Of a stretch of 64,000 nucleotides of DNA, positions 1 to 9,907 are shown in pieces. The notes beneath the pieces are model-generated. The model was not told the DNA's origin, searched no databases, and saw only the letters and a list, made by a program, of their open reading frames with translations. The stretch is from Arion vulgaris (taxonomy: Eukaryota; Mollusca; Gastropoda; Stylommatophora; Arionidae), in contig CM036753.1 in assembly GCA_020796225.1 (NCBI GenBank), positions 78,866,441-78,930,440 on the forward strand, read 5' to 3'. Each line of letters begins with the position of its first letter. Within the stretch, counting starts at the first letter, position 1. A program made the position numbers and the translations under genes.

Positions 1-57
1 ATCAAGATCATGTTCCTTCTATGGAGATCCAGTATGTCGATAACTATGGTATCTGTT

Positions 58-305
58 TTTATTGTGATATTACCGAAGGATTGACTTCCTTGCACCGGCT
101 TTCACACCATATGGCTCTGTCCATCTCCACATAAATGACACGCCAACTGCCGAGAGTATTGTACGAAGCACAAACTTCGTAGCTCCGGGCAACCACATTA
201 GGGGGTCTCAGGAAAATATTTCAGTCGGGAACAAATTGACCGTGTCCGGATTCGACCACACGACCTTCGACCCGCAAGACAAGGGCGAGGTGGGTGATCT
301 GAAGA
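58..305 (-). mobile_element. SINE family G copy 1
   Basis: Reverse copy of a repeat seen nine times in the window. On the minus strand it has a tRNA-like head with a B-box-like GGTCGAATCCGG, then a body with GGAGCTACGAAGTTTGTGC and CTCGGCAG, and ends GTCAATCCTTCGG. No convincing target duplication was found. Family identity comes from internal comparison only. Confidence 0.7.
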
Positions 306-545
306 AGTAGATAATCAATTGGGACTAAATCACGTCGGTCCGTCGGATGTGTAAGCGAACAAAGTGTAGGTCCTAGATAGTTGTATCGGTTAAATAGAAA
401 CGAAATAAGTAGAAGCAAAGTATTATAGCTGTACAAAGTAGTCAAGCAAAATCAGAGAATTTCACCAAATACTTTGTTTTGCTTGTTTCACCTTTCTACA
501 TAGTTTTACTTCAGTTTTCCTGATTTCTGTTGAATGCACAGTATG
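306..545. other. No recognised feature
   Basis: AT-rich single-copy-looking sequence between SINE G and the Penelope-like element. Short open frames here show no recognisable motif and no repeat within the window. Confidence 0.5.
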
Positions 546-561
546 TAGCCTAACATTGCAA

Positions 562-1794
562 AACACGTAAAACAAAGTACTATAGTTTTACAAAATACAG
601 AAACAGTCACGATATACAGCAACGTTTCGACCCAAAGGCCTTTATCAAAGCAAACGATACAACAAGAATGACGGATTTCGAGGAACACTACAAATGGACG
701 ATTACATATGGAAACATTCAAACCTATCTAATGAAAACCTGGAATTAAAACGAATAAGAAATGAGTGCAACACAAACCGAAGTGGAAAAGAAGAGAGACA
801 ATAAACAATTAAGTGAATATATATATAACTTATATATATGAAGCAAATACACATATAGCTTACAAGGCATGAGATGAGAAAGTACTAAGAAGCATAGGAA
901 TGTAATGAGTTGAGTCCAAGAGGTCGCAAGGTGCCATACAACGAAATAAAACGGTTCTCCAGGGCAAATCGACTGCGATCATCAGAAAGCATGATCGGAT
1001 GACGGTGACCTGGACATCACAAGCTCCTGAATGGCCAGTATCATTGAAATGAGTGGCTACTGGCGTAACAGAGCATTGGCGTATATCGCGCAAGTGTTGG
1101 GCGAATCGGTCACTGAGCCTCTTGCCGGTTTCCCCAATATAGGCCTTGTTGCACTGTGTGCAGGTGATGGCATAGATGATATTACGGGACTCACACGTGA
1201 AACTGTCTTGAATAGCATACGTGGCTTTTGGAAAAGAAACAGTGCGAGTCTGTATTACATATGCACACGTATAGCAGCGTCGACGGCCACACTGGATGGT
1301 ACCAAAGTGACTCTGGATATTAGGCTTGAGACGACTGTGCACCAACATATCCTTAAGACTTCTGTCCCGTCTGTACGCCACCAAAGGATAGTGTTGAAAG
1401 ACTGAAAGTTCCTCAGGATCAAACTGAAGAATAGGGAGATGATGGAATAAGACATTTTTCACCAGGAAACTATGAGGGTGGAAAGTTAAGATAAGTTTAA
1501 CCCTGTCAGAATTGGAAGTTTTATGTTGGTTGGAAAGGGCCTCCTGGCGAGCAATGAGCTGAACCCGATGCATGGCAGATGTAAGCACATTCTCCGGGTA
1601 TAGGCGCTTGCGAAATAAATCAAGCATCTCGTGAGCTCTATCGAGAAAATCATCGTCCTCGCTACAGAGGCGACAAAGGCGTAAGAGTTGAGAGAAAGGT
1701 AAAGAGTCACGACAACCCTAGGGATGGGAAGAGGTATACAGAAGAAAACTATGTGCATCGGTAGGCTTATATTCACAACCTAATGTTAGGCTTA
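562..1794 (-). mobile_element. Penelope-like element, 3' half (copy 1)
   Basis: The insert is flanked by a perfect 16-bp direct repeat, TAGCCTAACATTGCAA, at 546-561 and 1795-1810, which reads as the target duplication. The minus strand carries the end of a Penelope-like reverse transcriptase ORF (thumb/linker region and GIY-YIG nuclease), then a 3' region containing TTGATAAAGGCC and GTCGAAACG, a phrase common at Penelope 3' ends. The RT palm is missing, so it is 5' truncated. Next to the right end, at about 1782-1805, the duplicated target forms an 11+3+11 palindrome (AATGTTAGGCT / AGCCTAACATT). Confidence 0.85.
860..1627 (-). pseudogene. Penelope-like polyprotein C-terminus with GIY-YIG endonuclease
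   Basis: An open frame of 255 residues, a fragment of the usual 700-900 aa Penelope ORF. Residues 1-80 match the post-RT linker. A cysteine motif, CGRRRCYTC, lies near residues 113-121. The GIY-YIG core follows as IIYAIT..CNKAYIGET at about 150-167, with ..RFAQHLRDIR and a THFNDTGH segment near 177-200. In the family this nuclease nicks target DNA for insertion. The last 40 residues after VIRSCF look frameshifted. The upstream part continues in another frame to about 1790 (KPTDAHS-like, CRDSLPFSQLLRLRRLCS). It is inactive because the RT domain is absent. Confidence 0.85.
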
Positions 1795-1810
1795 TAGCCT
1801 AACATTGCAA

Positions 1811-2119
1811 TGTTTAAAAATGATACATGTTCTAAGATGTTCAAGTCGTGTGAATATAACTACAGAACGAAGATTATTCATGAGAATGTTTGTATAATGT
1901 GTCTGTTTGGGAAGTTTTTCTGTGTTAATCTGTGCTTTCAAATTACATCTTATTCATCTCATGCATTGAGTCAACAAAACATTGCCTGCAGATTGTTGCG
2001 TGATTACCTTCTTTGCTTTCTTTTTTTAAATTATATTATTCCTTTGACGTTCTTTTTAGATTCGGGGAAAAAAACTTTGTATTCATACCCCGCATATTTT
2101 ATGTCATTACGATTGTTAT
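1811..2119. other. No recognised feature
   Basis: AT-rich sequence with a short open frame on the plus strand and no recognisable domain or internal repeat. Confidence 0.5.
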
Positions 2120-2200
2120 CAGTGGCGGCTCGTGGTTATTCTTCTTGGTTGGGTCAGACAAAATCTTCGGAAAAATCATGGTTTTTTGGACTATTTACTA
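2120..2200 (+). mobile_element. hAT-type MITE, left half only
   Basis: Begins CAGTGGCGGCTCGTGG and continues with the same body (TCTTCGGAAAAATCATGG) as the complete MITE at 14390-14560, then diverges. The right terminus is missing, so this is a decayed or deleted copy. Confidence 0.65.
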
Positions 2201-2289
2201 TTATTTGTTTATTCCGGGAAGATATTCCCCATTTTGAGAAAAGAACAAATGCATGTGTTATGTAACAGCTTGATATTAAAGAGAGTTGG

Positions 2290-2700
2290 CTCTTCATCAT
2301 CATCATCATCAAATAGCTTGTCCTGAGCAGAACATTGACACCACAACAATAATCCGAAATTTTCTCTCCATAGGCCAGATATCCTGCCTCTGCAGCCATC
2401 ATGTTTAAACCATCAGTTACATCCCGAATCCATCTTTTCCGTGTTACTCTTCATCTCCCTGCTGGCATGTCTCCCTCCACGACGGTCCTCTTCAGCCCCC
2501 ATGTCTCGCCATATGTCCAAAATATATCAATTCTCTCTTTCCCATCTGTAGCATCAGCCAGCTTTCTCTGACCCTGAGTTCCTTCTGCATAAATTCATGA
2601 CACACTGAGGACTTCTCTGAAAAAACCATATTCAAAAGCATACATATTCTTTTCACTGCCTCTTCAAATGTCAATTCCTCACACCCATACGTTGGCTATT
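2290..2700 (-). pseudogene. LINE family N reverse transcriptase C-terminus
   Basis: The minus strand reads through the 3' end of a non-LTR retrotransposon. Readable pieces include KRELIYFGHMARHGG, RKRWIRDVTDGLNMMAAEAG and LLRTSYLMMMMM, the last running into a (GAT)n tail at about 2297-2312. The YFGH-type motif followed by a basic WI.D segment is typical of LINE C-termini downstream of the RT. Frames change at least twice. Other copies are at 11255-11400, 28755-29165 and 60838-61140. Confidence 0.8.
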
Positions 2701-3339
2701 AAAGAACATAAAATCAAAGAGAATTAAATATTTCGGCCACATCAAACGACATGAGTGCCTATATAAGATTTAAAAAACGTATCTACGTGAATTGAGCCGC
2801 TCACACGCATTACAGACTAATAGTGCTTATCTATTCCACCAGCTTGACTATGTACATGTTGGGTGATTTTGTAATATATAATCTCCTTTCGTAAACTCGT
2901 CAGGTGTGTAAACGAAAGTGAAAGTACATTGTTGTAGACAAATGTATATTGATGGAACGGGCGATTACCGTAAACTATTCTATGATGATTAGTAACTTAT
3001 TTCTATTATTTTTAGTTTTATACTATTTGATATATAATTCGTTATTCAATGGATAATTAAAAGGACTATTTAATCAAGAAATGGGTTGACAGCGTAAGAA
3101 TAAATTTAGCTACCAGATGAATGAAAATGACGTAGTTGTTTTGACAAGTATCCTTGCAGGTGGACGTCAAGGTCGCAATGTTGCATCGTAGATAGGCAGT
3201 TTTAAATCAACAACCGAAAAACAGTGCGCTGCAAAGTGCGGGACTGTATTCAGACTATATAATATTTAAAAAATGATATTTTATATATTATTATGATTGT
3301 TATATTATTATGATATATTTATATTTTAGTGCTATATAT
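2701..3339. other. AT-rich, no recognised feature
   Basis: The first 80 bases retain a faint second copy of the LINE N 3' region (AAAGAACATAAAATCAAAG..TTTCGGCCACATC). The rest shows no repeat and no reading frame with a recognisable motif. Confidence 0.4.
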
Positions 3340-3676
3340 CTAACTTTCAAAGCTAATCAGTGTCAAGATAAAAGTAATATTTTTGAAGAAATAATTTATA
3401 AAATAATAATTACACGTTACTCATTTTGGTTTGGGGAGGGCGGACCTAACTGGCCCTTAATGACCAGGGGCGTGTACTAATTAGGGAGGAAAAATTTTGA
3501 ATTTATAATTTCAGACAGTGATGTTTTAGCGTTATGTATCAACTTTCAAAGCTGATCAGTATCGCGTTCAAAATAATAATTATGAACAAATAATTTCTAT
3601 AATTAATAAGTGCACGTTACTCAAAATTGTTGGTGGGGCCGAATCCCATTGACACTTATTGACAAGCCGCCCCTGA
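3340..3676. repeat. Two diverged copies of a MITE-like AT-rich element
   Basis: Two units, about 3340-3480 and 3500-3676, share AACTTTCAAAGCT.ATCAGT, an ATAATT-rich middle and GCACGTTACTCA. They end in TGGCCCTTAATGACCAGGGGCG and TGACACTTATTGACAAGCCGCCCCTG-like termini respectively. The ends resemble the hAT-type MITE terminus at 14390-14560. Clear target duplications are not visible. Confidence 0.45.
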
Positions 3677-3680
3677 TTGT

Positions 3681-3897
3681 AACACTTTATTACTATAGTT
3701 TTACTAAAGTTACATTTTATTACTTTAGTTTTACTAAAGTTACATTTTATTACTTTAGTTTTACCAACGTTATATTTTATTACTTTAGTTTTACCAACGT
3801 TATATTTTATTACTTTAGTTTTACCAACGTTATATTATTACTTTATTTACAACGTTATATTTTATTACTTTAGTTTTACCAACGTAATATTGTGTTT
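3681..3897. repeat. Minisatellite, about 30-bp period
   Basis: About seven units containing ATTACTTTAGTTTTACCAAC, with the last units shortened. The period is a multiple of three, so one frame stays open; that is an artefact of the period and not evidence of a gene. Confidence 0.9.
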
Positions 3898-4124
3898 CTT
3901 AAGTTTTGAGAAAGTTACCATTAATTCTCTCGATAAAGTATGTTGTATCAACACACTGACTTGAAAAAAAGTCAATAGAAGGTTAAACTCCCAAACTTGG
4001 ATGTCTTGAGGGCAGTGTTAGGACGTGCTAAAACATGGACAGGAAGATCTTATAACTTATTCTACCGAAAACGAGACGTGTCAGCTATGAAAGGCGTGGA
4101 CACTAAAAAATAAGAGACAGACAC

Positions 4125-4330
4125 CATTTTTTTTCTTCGATCCAGAAGCACTTGAGCTTTCAGCTCTTCGGCTTGGTGCCATGGACATCGTAACCCTTCG
4201 GTTCGGTGTCACGAACACCGTAAATGTGGAGAACCTGTGGCTTTTCTGTTAGCCTGCGGAATCGAACCGCACTCACAGGGGGCTTGTCACACGTCGTCCA
4301 AAGCTCTACGAACACGCTGGGCAGGCGAGC
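4125..4330 (-). mobile_element. SINE family D copy 1, tRNA-derived
   Basis: Flanked by the 9-bp duplication GACAGACAC at 4116-4124 and 4331-4339. On the minus strand it has a tRNA-like head with A box TAGAGCTTTGG (TAGCGCGTTGG in better copies) and B box GGTTCGATTCC, a body of about 120 bp, and a short A-rich tail after GGATCG. Length 206 bp. The RNA polymerase III boxes and tail are the hallmarks of a SINE. Confidence 0.9.
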
Positions 4331-4492
4331 GACAGACACAAATATGGAATATATATTGTCTGTTGTTTGATATCTCAATCAATGAGTCGATTGAATTTTG
4401 CTTTGCGCTGTTTATGTCAGTTTCTGTATTTTATTTAATTTTCGCTTTGATTTGAACTCTAGACCTATATTTCCAACGGACATATTTTTACC

Positions 4493-5014
4493 TTGATAGA
4501 TAATCTTACTAACAAGATCTCTGGGACTTCATTTACTGGGGCCGTTGTTGTATCTGACTCTCAGTCAATGCTTCAAAAGATCCAGAAGGGCAGGTTTCGG
4601 TATGAGTGGATGTCGTCTATAGAAGTTTCTAACCTCCGGAGGCTTACGTGGATATACTGTCCTGGGCATGCGGGTGTTTGCGGTAATGAGAGAGCGGACA
4701 GGCTTGCATCAAAACCATCGATTGTTGGGGAGTTTAAGATGAATAAGTGGGATATTCTTCGGTCTCTTCTTGACGGTCTGTTGGATGAGGACACTAAAAT
4801 CGATGTTGAATCGATCAAGCGATTTAGACACTTTGGAGTTACCCGTTGTACAAGTCGAACTGGACGCCTGAGAGGCAGAATGAGAGGTGTGTTTAACCAG
4901 CGAGTCACGGGAACCATCAGCATGCATACTCTTCGATATTTGTTGGGGGAGACTGAGCACTTATGGGTCTGCCCGGAGTGCAGTGACGTCAGTTTAGTAA
5001 CCAGTAACCAATAA
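4493..5014 (+). pseudogene. LINE family L: RNase H plus C-terminal domain (copy L1)
   Basis: A 173-residue open frame; the element-derived part starts near 4521. It shows RNase H landmarks: GAVVVSDSQSML (catalytic Asp region, about residues 17-28) and YCPGHAGVCGNERADRLA (residues 55-72), including the late His and Asp positions. A non-LTR C-terminal region follows, NQRVTGTISMHTLRYLLGETEHLWVCPECSDV, ending in a stop and a TAACCA-type tail. The catalytic RT is missing, so this is a 5'-truncated copy, although its remaining frame is intact. In these elements RNase H removes the RNA strand during reverse transcription. Confidence 0.85.
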
Positions 5015-5289
5015 ATAACAAGAAGTAGTAGAGTATAACGATTTCATAAACCAATCTACACGCTACTTAACCCTTTCAGTCTGTTATTTTATTTACGTTT
5101 GGACGCATTGATATTGCAATGTGTACTGAAAAACAGTATATCGGCTTTGCCTCCAACTAAAGAGGCTTTAATCCCCTTACAAAACAAACATTGATTACTC
5201 TGTAGCGCATTGATTCTCTTATGTATAGCCTCTATCGTTTGTTATCTAGTTAATGAGTAACAGAGAAGATGTGATTATAGTATTGTTAG

Positions 5290-5453
5290 AGCTTTCGTTA
5301 CGCATTATCTTGATGCACATGTCGCAGTGTGTACATGCTGATGATTCCTGTAGCTCGCATGGTTTTGATTAACATATAAGATGTGATCATAGTCTTGTCA
5401 TAGCTATATATACTCAATCTATTTCTACATATGTTGCATTGTATACACGCTGA
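5290..5453 (-). pseudogene. LINE L C-terminal fragments
   Basis: The minus strand reads RATGIISMYTLRHVHQ, close to the RATGTISMHTLRYL segment of LINE L. A second degraded reading of the same stretch is cut by SINE A1 and resumes at about 5882-5910 (CATGCTGATGATTCCTATAA), giving a short partial tandem duplication. Confidence 0.55.
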
Positions 5454-5881
5454 GTGGCATAGATGTAAGGTGCTCGACTCTCGTGCCAAAGGTACCAGGT
5501 TCGCTCCAACGTGAAGTCATCTGGATATTTTTTTTATCTTAGTATAGGCGAGATCGAGTTCCTAGTCCTATCGGAGATGGACAATAAAATGGAGGTCTCA
5601 TTTCCAATTTGCACACGTAAAAGAACTCTTGGAAGTTCAAAATCGAGAAAAGCATGCTGGAAATCTGCAGCCCGGGAAAAATTCTTAGAAAAGGTTAAAA
5701 ATAAAATCCCCATAAAAATATCTTCACCATTTTCAAAAAAATTACATTGGGGGCTCTCGTTTGTGCTACGGAGTTCGTGCACTGCAGCTGAGATCTTCCT
5801 GTGTAAGAAAGAGATCAGAACGCACATGATTACTTACCGAAGTGCAATGATGATGCTCCTAACAATCAATCAATCAATCAC
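5454..5881 (+). mobile_element. SINE family A copy 1
   Basis: Flanked by TACACGCTGA at 5444-5453 and TACATGCTGA at 5882-5891 (9 of 10). It has a tRNA-like head (B-box-like CCAGGTTCGCTCC), a body including ATCGAGTTCCTAGTCCTATC, the block CTACGGAGTTCGTGCACTGC, and a (CAAT)n tail. Length 428 bp. The 3' 100 bp, read on the minus strand, resembles a LINE C-terminal coding segment (RKISAAVHELR). It is inserted into LINE L remnants. Confidence 0.8.
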
Positions 5882-5954
5882 TACATGCTGATGATTCCTA
5901 TAACTCATTAGTTATGACTGCATATCAAATAAATAGTATGTATAGCCTGTGACA

Positions 5955-6055
5955 CACATTATGCATCGTCATGCACACTTCAACATCTGCTGGGAAGGAC
6001 TAAGCAACTATAGGTCAGCTCGGAATGCAATACAGTCTGTTAAATAATCAATAAG
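5955..6055 (+). pseudogene. LINE L 3' terminal fragment
   Basis: The sequence GAAGGACTAAGCAACTATAGG..GCTCGGAATGCAATA..AATAATCAATAA matches the last 90 bases of LINE L (GAGACTGAGCACCTATGGG..CGGAGTGCAATGACG) with many substitutions. It is too short and decayed to code. Confidence 0.55.
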
Positions 6056-6319
6056 GTCGGATTGTTGCATCCGACTTTAAATACCATTTCTATCAGATTA
6101 AGCCTTCCTTAGTCTTTGACTGTCGCAATCATGTCTATAGTTCAGTAGTTATTTTAAATAAGAGTTGTCTATCTTTGGAGGGTTGTCTGTCCAGGTGGAA
6201 TAATAATCTCCCTTTTTCTGGTTTGTTATTTAACAGTAACGTCTGTAATAATGTCTGTCGATATTCAAAATATATTGGTCACTTATAGGAAACTAAAACA
6301 TATACGTTCTCTGGGGAAG

Positions 6320-6515
6320 GAGGTGAGTAGGTCACTGAGACTAAGTAGTTTCGCTGTTTGCGTTGCATTCTGAAGATCGTGGTTCGAATCCGAGCCGTTC
6401 TGTTCACGTTCGCATTATATTTAGAGATCCACAGGATTGTTGCCGGATTTATGGAGCTCATGTTTTACGCAAAACTCTGGCAAGTGGCGAGCGATTTCAG
6501 AGGTGAGGGACCAAG
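6320..6515 (+). mobile_element. SINE family G copy 2
   Basis: A tRNA-like head with a very good B box (GTGGTTCGAATCC), then CGTTCTGTTCACG and the G body (GATTGTTGCCGGATTTATGGAG, GGCAAGTGGCG). The end is decayed. Confidence 0.7.
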
Positions 6516-6647
6516 CGTTTATTCTTTCTGTAAAATCATTTTCAAATAAAGCCTGCAATTAATCATAAACTATGAAATTGTGTGGACTGTTTGCAAACAT
6601 AAATCTTGACTCGATAAGAAATATATTTATAGACGTCCCTTAGCTCA

Positions 6648-6952
6648 AGTGAACTAATAGTGAACACGATCTAAGTTTAAACAGAAACAATGCATATGTC
6701 ATCAGAATAGAAGTGAACCAATAGTGAACACGATCTAAGTTTAAACAGAAACAATGCATATATCATCAGAATAGAAGTGAACCAATAGTGAACGATTACT
6801 TAAAGAACAGATATACAGAATAAAGGAACCAATATAACAGAATAAGCTCAACAAAACACATAAACAGAAACAACACATATAGCATCAGAATAGAAGTGAA
6901 CCAATAGTGAACACGATCTAAGCTCAAACAGAAACAACACATATAACAATAG
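6648..6952. repeat. 64-bp minisatellite, left block
   Basis: Four to five units of 64 bp containing GTGAACCAATAGTGAACACG and AAACAGAAACAACACATAT; one unit is rearranged near 6790-6840. The same unit resumes at 9305-9595, on the far side of a nest of mobile elements. Confidence 0.9.
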
Positions 6953-6956
6953 CCAG

Positions 6957-7165
6957 TTTGGGTTTAGGAGGGGTAAGAGCCTGCACAGACGCAATATTTA
7001 CACTAAGACAGATCTGCAAACAAACAATTGAATACAATCAAAGTAAACAGCTTATATTTATAGACCAAGAAAAGGCATTTGATAGAGTAAACAGGTGCAA
7101 ACTATGGAAGATCCTTGAAGAATATGGCGTCCAGGGACAACTATTAGGTAATATCATGGTCTTAT
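6957..7165 (+). pseudogene. LINE family H reverse transcriptase, N-terminal piece
   Basis: Reads GGVRACTDAIFTLRQICKQT and then QLIFIDQEKAFDRVNR, which is RT motif A with its catalytic Asp. It continues to YGVQGQLLGNI and is then cut by another LINE. The frame resumes at 7694 with MALYQDSQST. The N-terminal endonuclease is absent. The reverse transcriptase would copy element RNA at a nicked target. Confidence 0.9.
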
Positions 7166-7693
7166 CAGGCCTTTGCGATCCTGCACATGGTGTGGAAGTC
7201 CGCTGCCATCTCCACGAAAACAAAGCTCAGGATTTTCAGCTCAAATGTGAAGTCGGTGTTGATGTATGGCTCGGAAACTTGGCGAGTCACTAGGGCAAAT
7301 ACAAATAAGATCCATACCTTTGTCAACGGATGTTTGCTGCGGATTCTCAGATTGAGATGGTATGATAGAGTTACAAACACGGATCTGTGGATAAGAACAG
7401 GGCAGATACCTATGATGACACAGGTCAAGAGGAGAAGATGGCGATGGATAGGCCATACCTTGCGGAAGACACAGTCGAGTGTCACTAGACAGGTGCTCGA
7501 GTGGAACCAGCATGGAAGACGAAAAAGAGGACGCACTAAGCAGACTTGGAGACGAAGTCTTATTGAGGAGCTGAAGAGTGCTCAATTGACCTGGGAGACC
7601 ATAAAGAGAACAGCAAGAGACAGAGGGGAGTGGCCAACAACTGTTGAGGCCCTATGCTCCACGAGGAGCGGAGAGGATTAATGATGAATGATG
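7166..7693 (+). mobile_element. 5'-truncated LINE (family P) nested in LINE H
   Basis: Flanked by ATGGTCTTAT (7156-7165) and ATGGCCTTAT (7694-7703), a 10-bp target duplication with one mismatch. It carries an almost intact C-terminal ORF (7187-7681, 164 aa) reading KLRIFSSNVKSVLMYGSETW, RRWRWIGHTLRK and ARDRGEWPTTVEALCSTRSG, the standard end of a widespread animal LINE group. It ends in ATGATGAATG. It inserted between RT motifs A and B of the host LINE. Confidence 0.9.
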
Positions 7694-8660
7694 ATGGCCT
7701 TATATCAAGATAGCCAGAGTACAGTAAGAACAACAGAAGGAATGACCGACTGGTTCTCCATTACATCAGGTGTTAGACAAGGTTGTGTCCTCTCACCACT
7801 ACTCTTTATTGCAAAATAAAATAACTCAAGAGTCAAATTCAGATAATGATGAAATAAATGAACTGCTGTTTGCAGATGATCAGTGCCTGATACATCAACA
7901 TGAACAATATCTACAACATTATATTGACACCTTGAACAAAGATTATGTAAATCATGACATGAAAATCAACAACACTAAAACAGAAATAATGAATATGGAA
8001 AGAAAACATAATCTAGACATCCATGTCAATGGCACTAAAATAAACCAAGTGAAAGAATTCAAATACTTAGGAAGCATATTCACAGATGACGGAAAACCGG
8101 ATAGAGAGATAGAGGCTAGAGTTCAAAAAGCAAATGCTGTAACCTACCAGCTAGCACCATTGTTAAGGCACCCAAAAATTTCACTGGCAGCTAAGCAACA
8201 GATGATCAACATAATTTTTATACCTACTTTGTGTTACCAGAGCCAAACATGGACATTGAGCAAAGCGCAGTCACAAAAATAACTACATGTGAAATGCGTT
8301 GCCTGCGAAAAGTTACCAACAACACAAGAAAAGACAGAATCACCAACATCAGCATAAAAAAAGAAAGTTGGCACAAAACCGTGCTTGAATTACATAGAGA
8401 AACAAAGAATGAAGTGGTTTGGCCACTTAATAAGAATGCATCCAAACTCCACAGTATACTGAGTCTTCTACAACAGAACATCGGGAAAGAAGGCAAGAGG
8501 AAGACCACGGAGAAGATGGTTAGATGGCGTAGCAGAATCCCGTGAAAGAGTAAAGATAACAATCACACAAGCCACCAGAACAGCGCAAGACAAAAACAGA
8601 AACCATGACACTGGGCAACAACCCGGTAGCAGTGTGACGACAAAAGAAGAAGTAGAACAC
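7694..8660 (+). pseudogene. LINE family H reverse transcriptase, remainder and 3' end
   Basis: Resumes the RT with SGVRQGCVLSPLLF (motif B), then frameshifts to NELLFADDQCLI (motif C, catalytic Asp pair), KEFKYLGSIFTDDG and KITTCEMRCLRKVTNNTRKDRI. The 3' end is GGCAACAACCCGGTAGCAG followed by GTGACGACAAAAGAAGAAG. At least three frameshifts or stops make it inactive. Fragments of this family recur at 13085, 49160 and 58975, and its tail seeds the array at 25770. Confidence 0.9.
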
Positions 8661-8671
8661 ATATTGTAGCA

Positions 8672-9298
8672 GACTGTTCACGAGTGCATTTTTTTCCAGA
8701 GACCCCTAGGATTGAGGCCGGAGCTACGGAGTTAGTGCTTTGTGCAATACTTTCGGCAGGTGACGTGCCATTGCTGCGGAGAGGGACCGAGCCATATGGG
8801 GTAAAACCCGGTGCAATGAAGTCAATCCGGTACTTTGTCATTAGCCGGCCACAACTGACAGGAAGACCTATTTTTAGAAATTGTCGGAAAGTGTCATCTA
8901 TTTTTAGATATGTTGTAAATAGTCGTGGACAGTCCACTTTGGGACCCAGGTAGGTCAAGCATTAGTATGTGGATACATATACAGTGATAACAACACAAAT
9001 ACATTATAGGAAAAAAACCCACAGAAATTGCCTAACCCTAACCCTGCCACAAAATATAAAATCTTGTGATTGTTTGTTACTACTTAATTTTTTTTAAAGC
9101 CGAAAACGAAAGGTTTTTCAACATGAAACCCCTAAAAACGCAAATGGAATAAACCGTGCAGACTGTTCGACCTTTGGAAATCACTGGACAATCCCCGACA
9201 CGCCTAGGGGATACCCGGGGTTTACCCGGAACTCGTTGTTCAGGTCTTTTTGCGGCCGGCTAATGACAAAGTACCGTCAATCCTTCGGCTTTAAAACC
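8672..9298 (+). mobile_element. SINE family G copy 3, interrupted by a MITE
   Basis: 5'-truncated G body from GACTGTTCACGAGTGC through GGAGCTACGGAGTTAGTGC to GTGCAATGAAGTCAATCC (8828). After the inserted MITE (8829-9275) it resumes as GTCAATCCTTCGGCTTTAAAAC. The uninterrupted form is visible at 27450-27470, so the insertion site is defined exactly. Confidence 0.85.
8829..9275. mobile_element. Non-autonomous DNA transposon with 22-bp perfect TIRs
   Basis: Starts GGTACTTTGTCATTAGCCGG and ends with its exact reverse complement; 22 of 22 bases match (8829-8850 against 9254-9275). It is flanked by the 8-bp duplication GTCAATCC (8821-8828 and 9276-9283). Length 447 bp, with no coding frame. An 8-bp duplication fits hAT, Merlin, P or Mutator-type transposases; the GG start is not the classic hAT CAG, so the superfamily is left open. 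Internal CCTAACCCTAACCC is two units only. Confidence 0.95.
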
Positions 9299-9304
9299 CT
9301 TTTA

Positions 9305-9595
9305 GAAGTGATCAAACATAAACAACACATATAGCATCAGAATAGAAGTGAACTATTAGTGAACACGAACTAAGCTCAAACATAAACAACACATATAGCA
9401 TTAGAATAGAAGTGAACTATTAGTGAACACGAACTAAGCTCAAACAGAAACAACACATATAGCATCAGAATAGAAGTGAACTATTAGTGAACACGAACTA
9501 AGCTCAAACATAAACAACACACCTAGCATTAGAATAGAAGTCATCAAACAAAAACAACACACCTAGCATTAGAATAGAAGTGATCAAGAATAGAG
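9305..9595. repeat. 64-bp minisatellite, right block
   Basis: Four to five units containing GTGAACTATTAGTGAACACG and AAACATAAACAACACATATA, the same family as 6648-6952. The final units are shortened. Confidence 0.9.
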
Positions 9596-9731
9596 TCTCC
9601 CATGAGACAAAAAAAAATCAATTGTGTGAGAACTTTAAAAACAAACATCACGATAGAAATGTTTACTGTAAAACCTGTACTAGGTTGGAAGCAGATAACG
9701 GGTTTAGTGTGCGATTCATGTAGGTAGAGAT

Positions 9732-9899
9732 CAGTGGTGGCTCGTCATTAAGGGCCAGTGGGACCAGGCCCCATCAAAAATAATGTGTAACATGCATTTA
9801 ATATATAATAAATTAAAAATGTAACCTAATCCAAAATCATAATTTTTCAGAAAATTTGTGTCTGGTCCCACCAACGAAAAGGATCACGAGCCGCCACTG
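9732..9899 (-). mobile_element. hAT-type MITE, complete
   Basis: 168 bp with terminal inverted repeats CAGTGGTGGCTCGT / CAGTGGCGGCTCGT and a perfect 8-bp duplication GTAGAGAT at 9724-9731 and 9900-9907. The body is the reverse of the copy at 14390-14560. CAGTGGCGG-type ends plus 8-bp duplications are characteristic of hAT elements. No coding capacity. Confidence 0.95.
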
Positions 9900-9907
9900 G
9901 TAGAGAT

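Noticed and set aside
1031..1405. 124-codon plus-strand frame
   Set aside because: Shadow of the Penelope GIY-YIG coding region on the other strand.
4573..4960. Minus-strand frames of 83-116 codons
   Set aside because: Shadows of the LINE L RNase H frame.
9031..9050. CCTAACCCTAACCC, telomere-like
   Set aside because: Only two units and inside the MITE at 8829-9275; no array.
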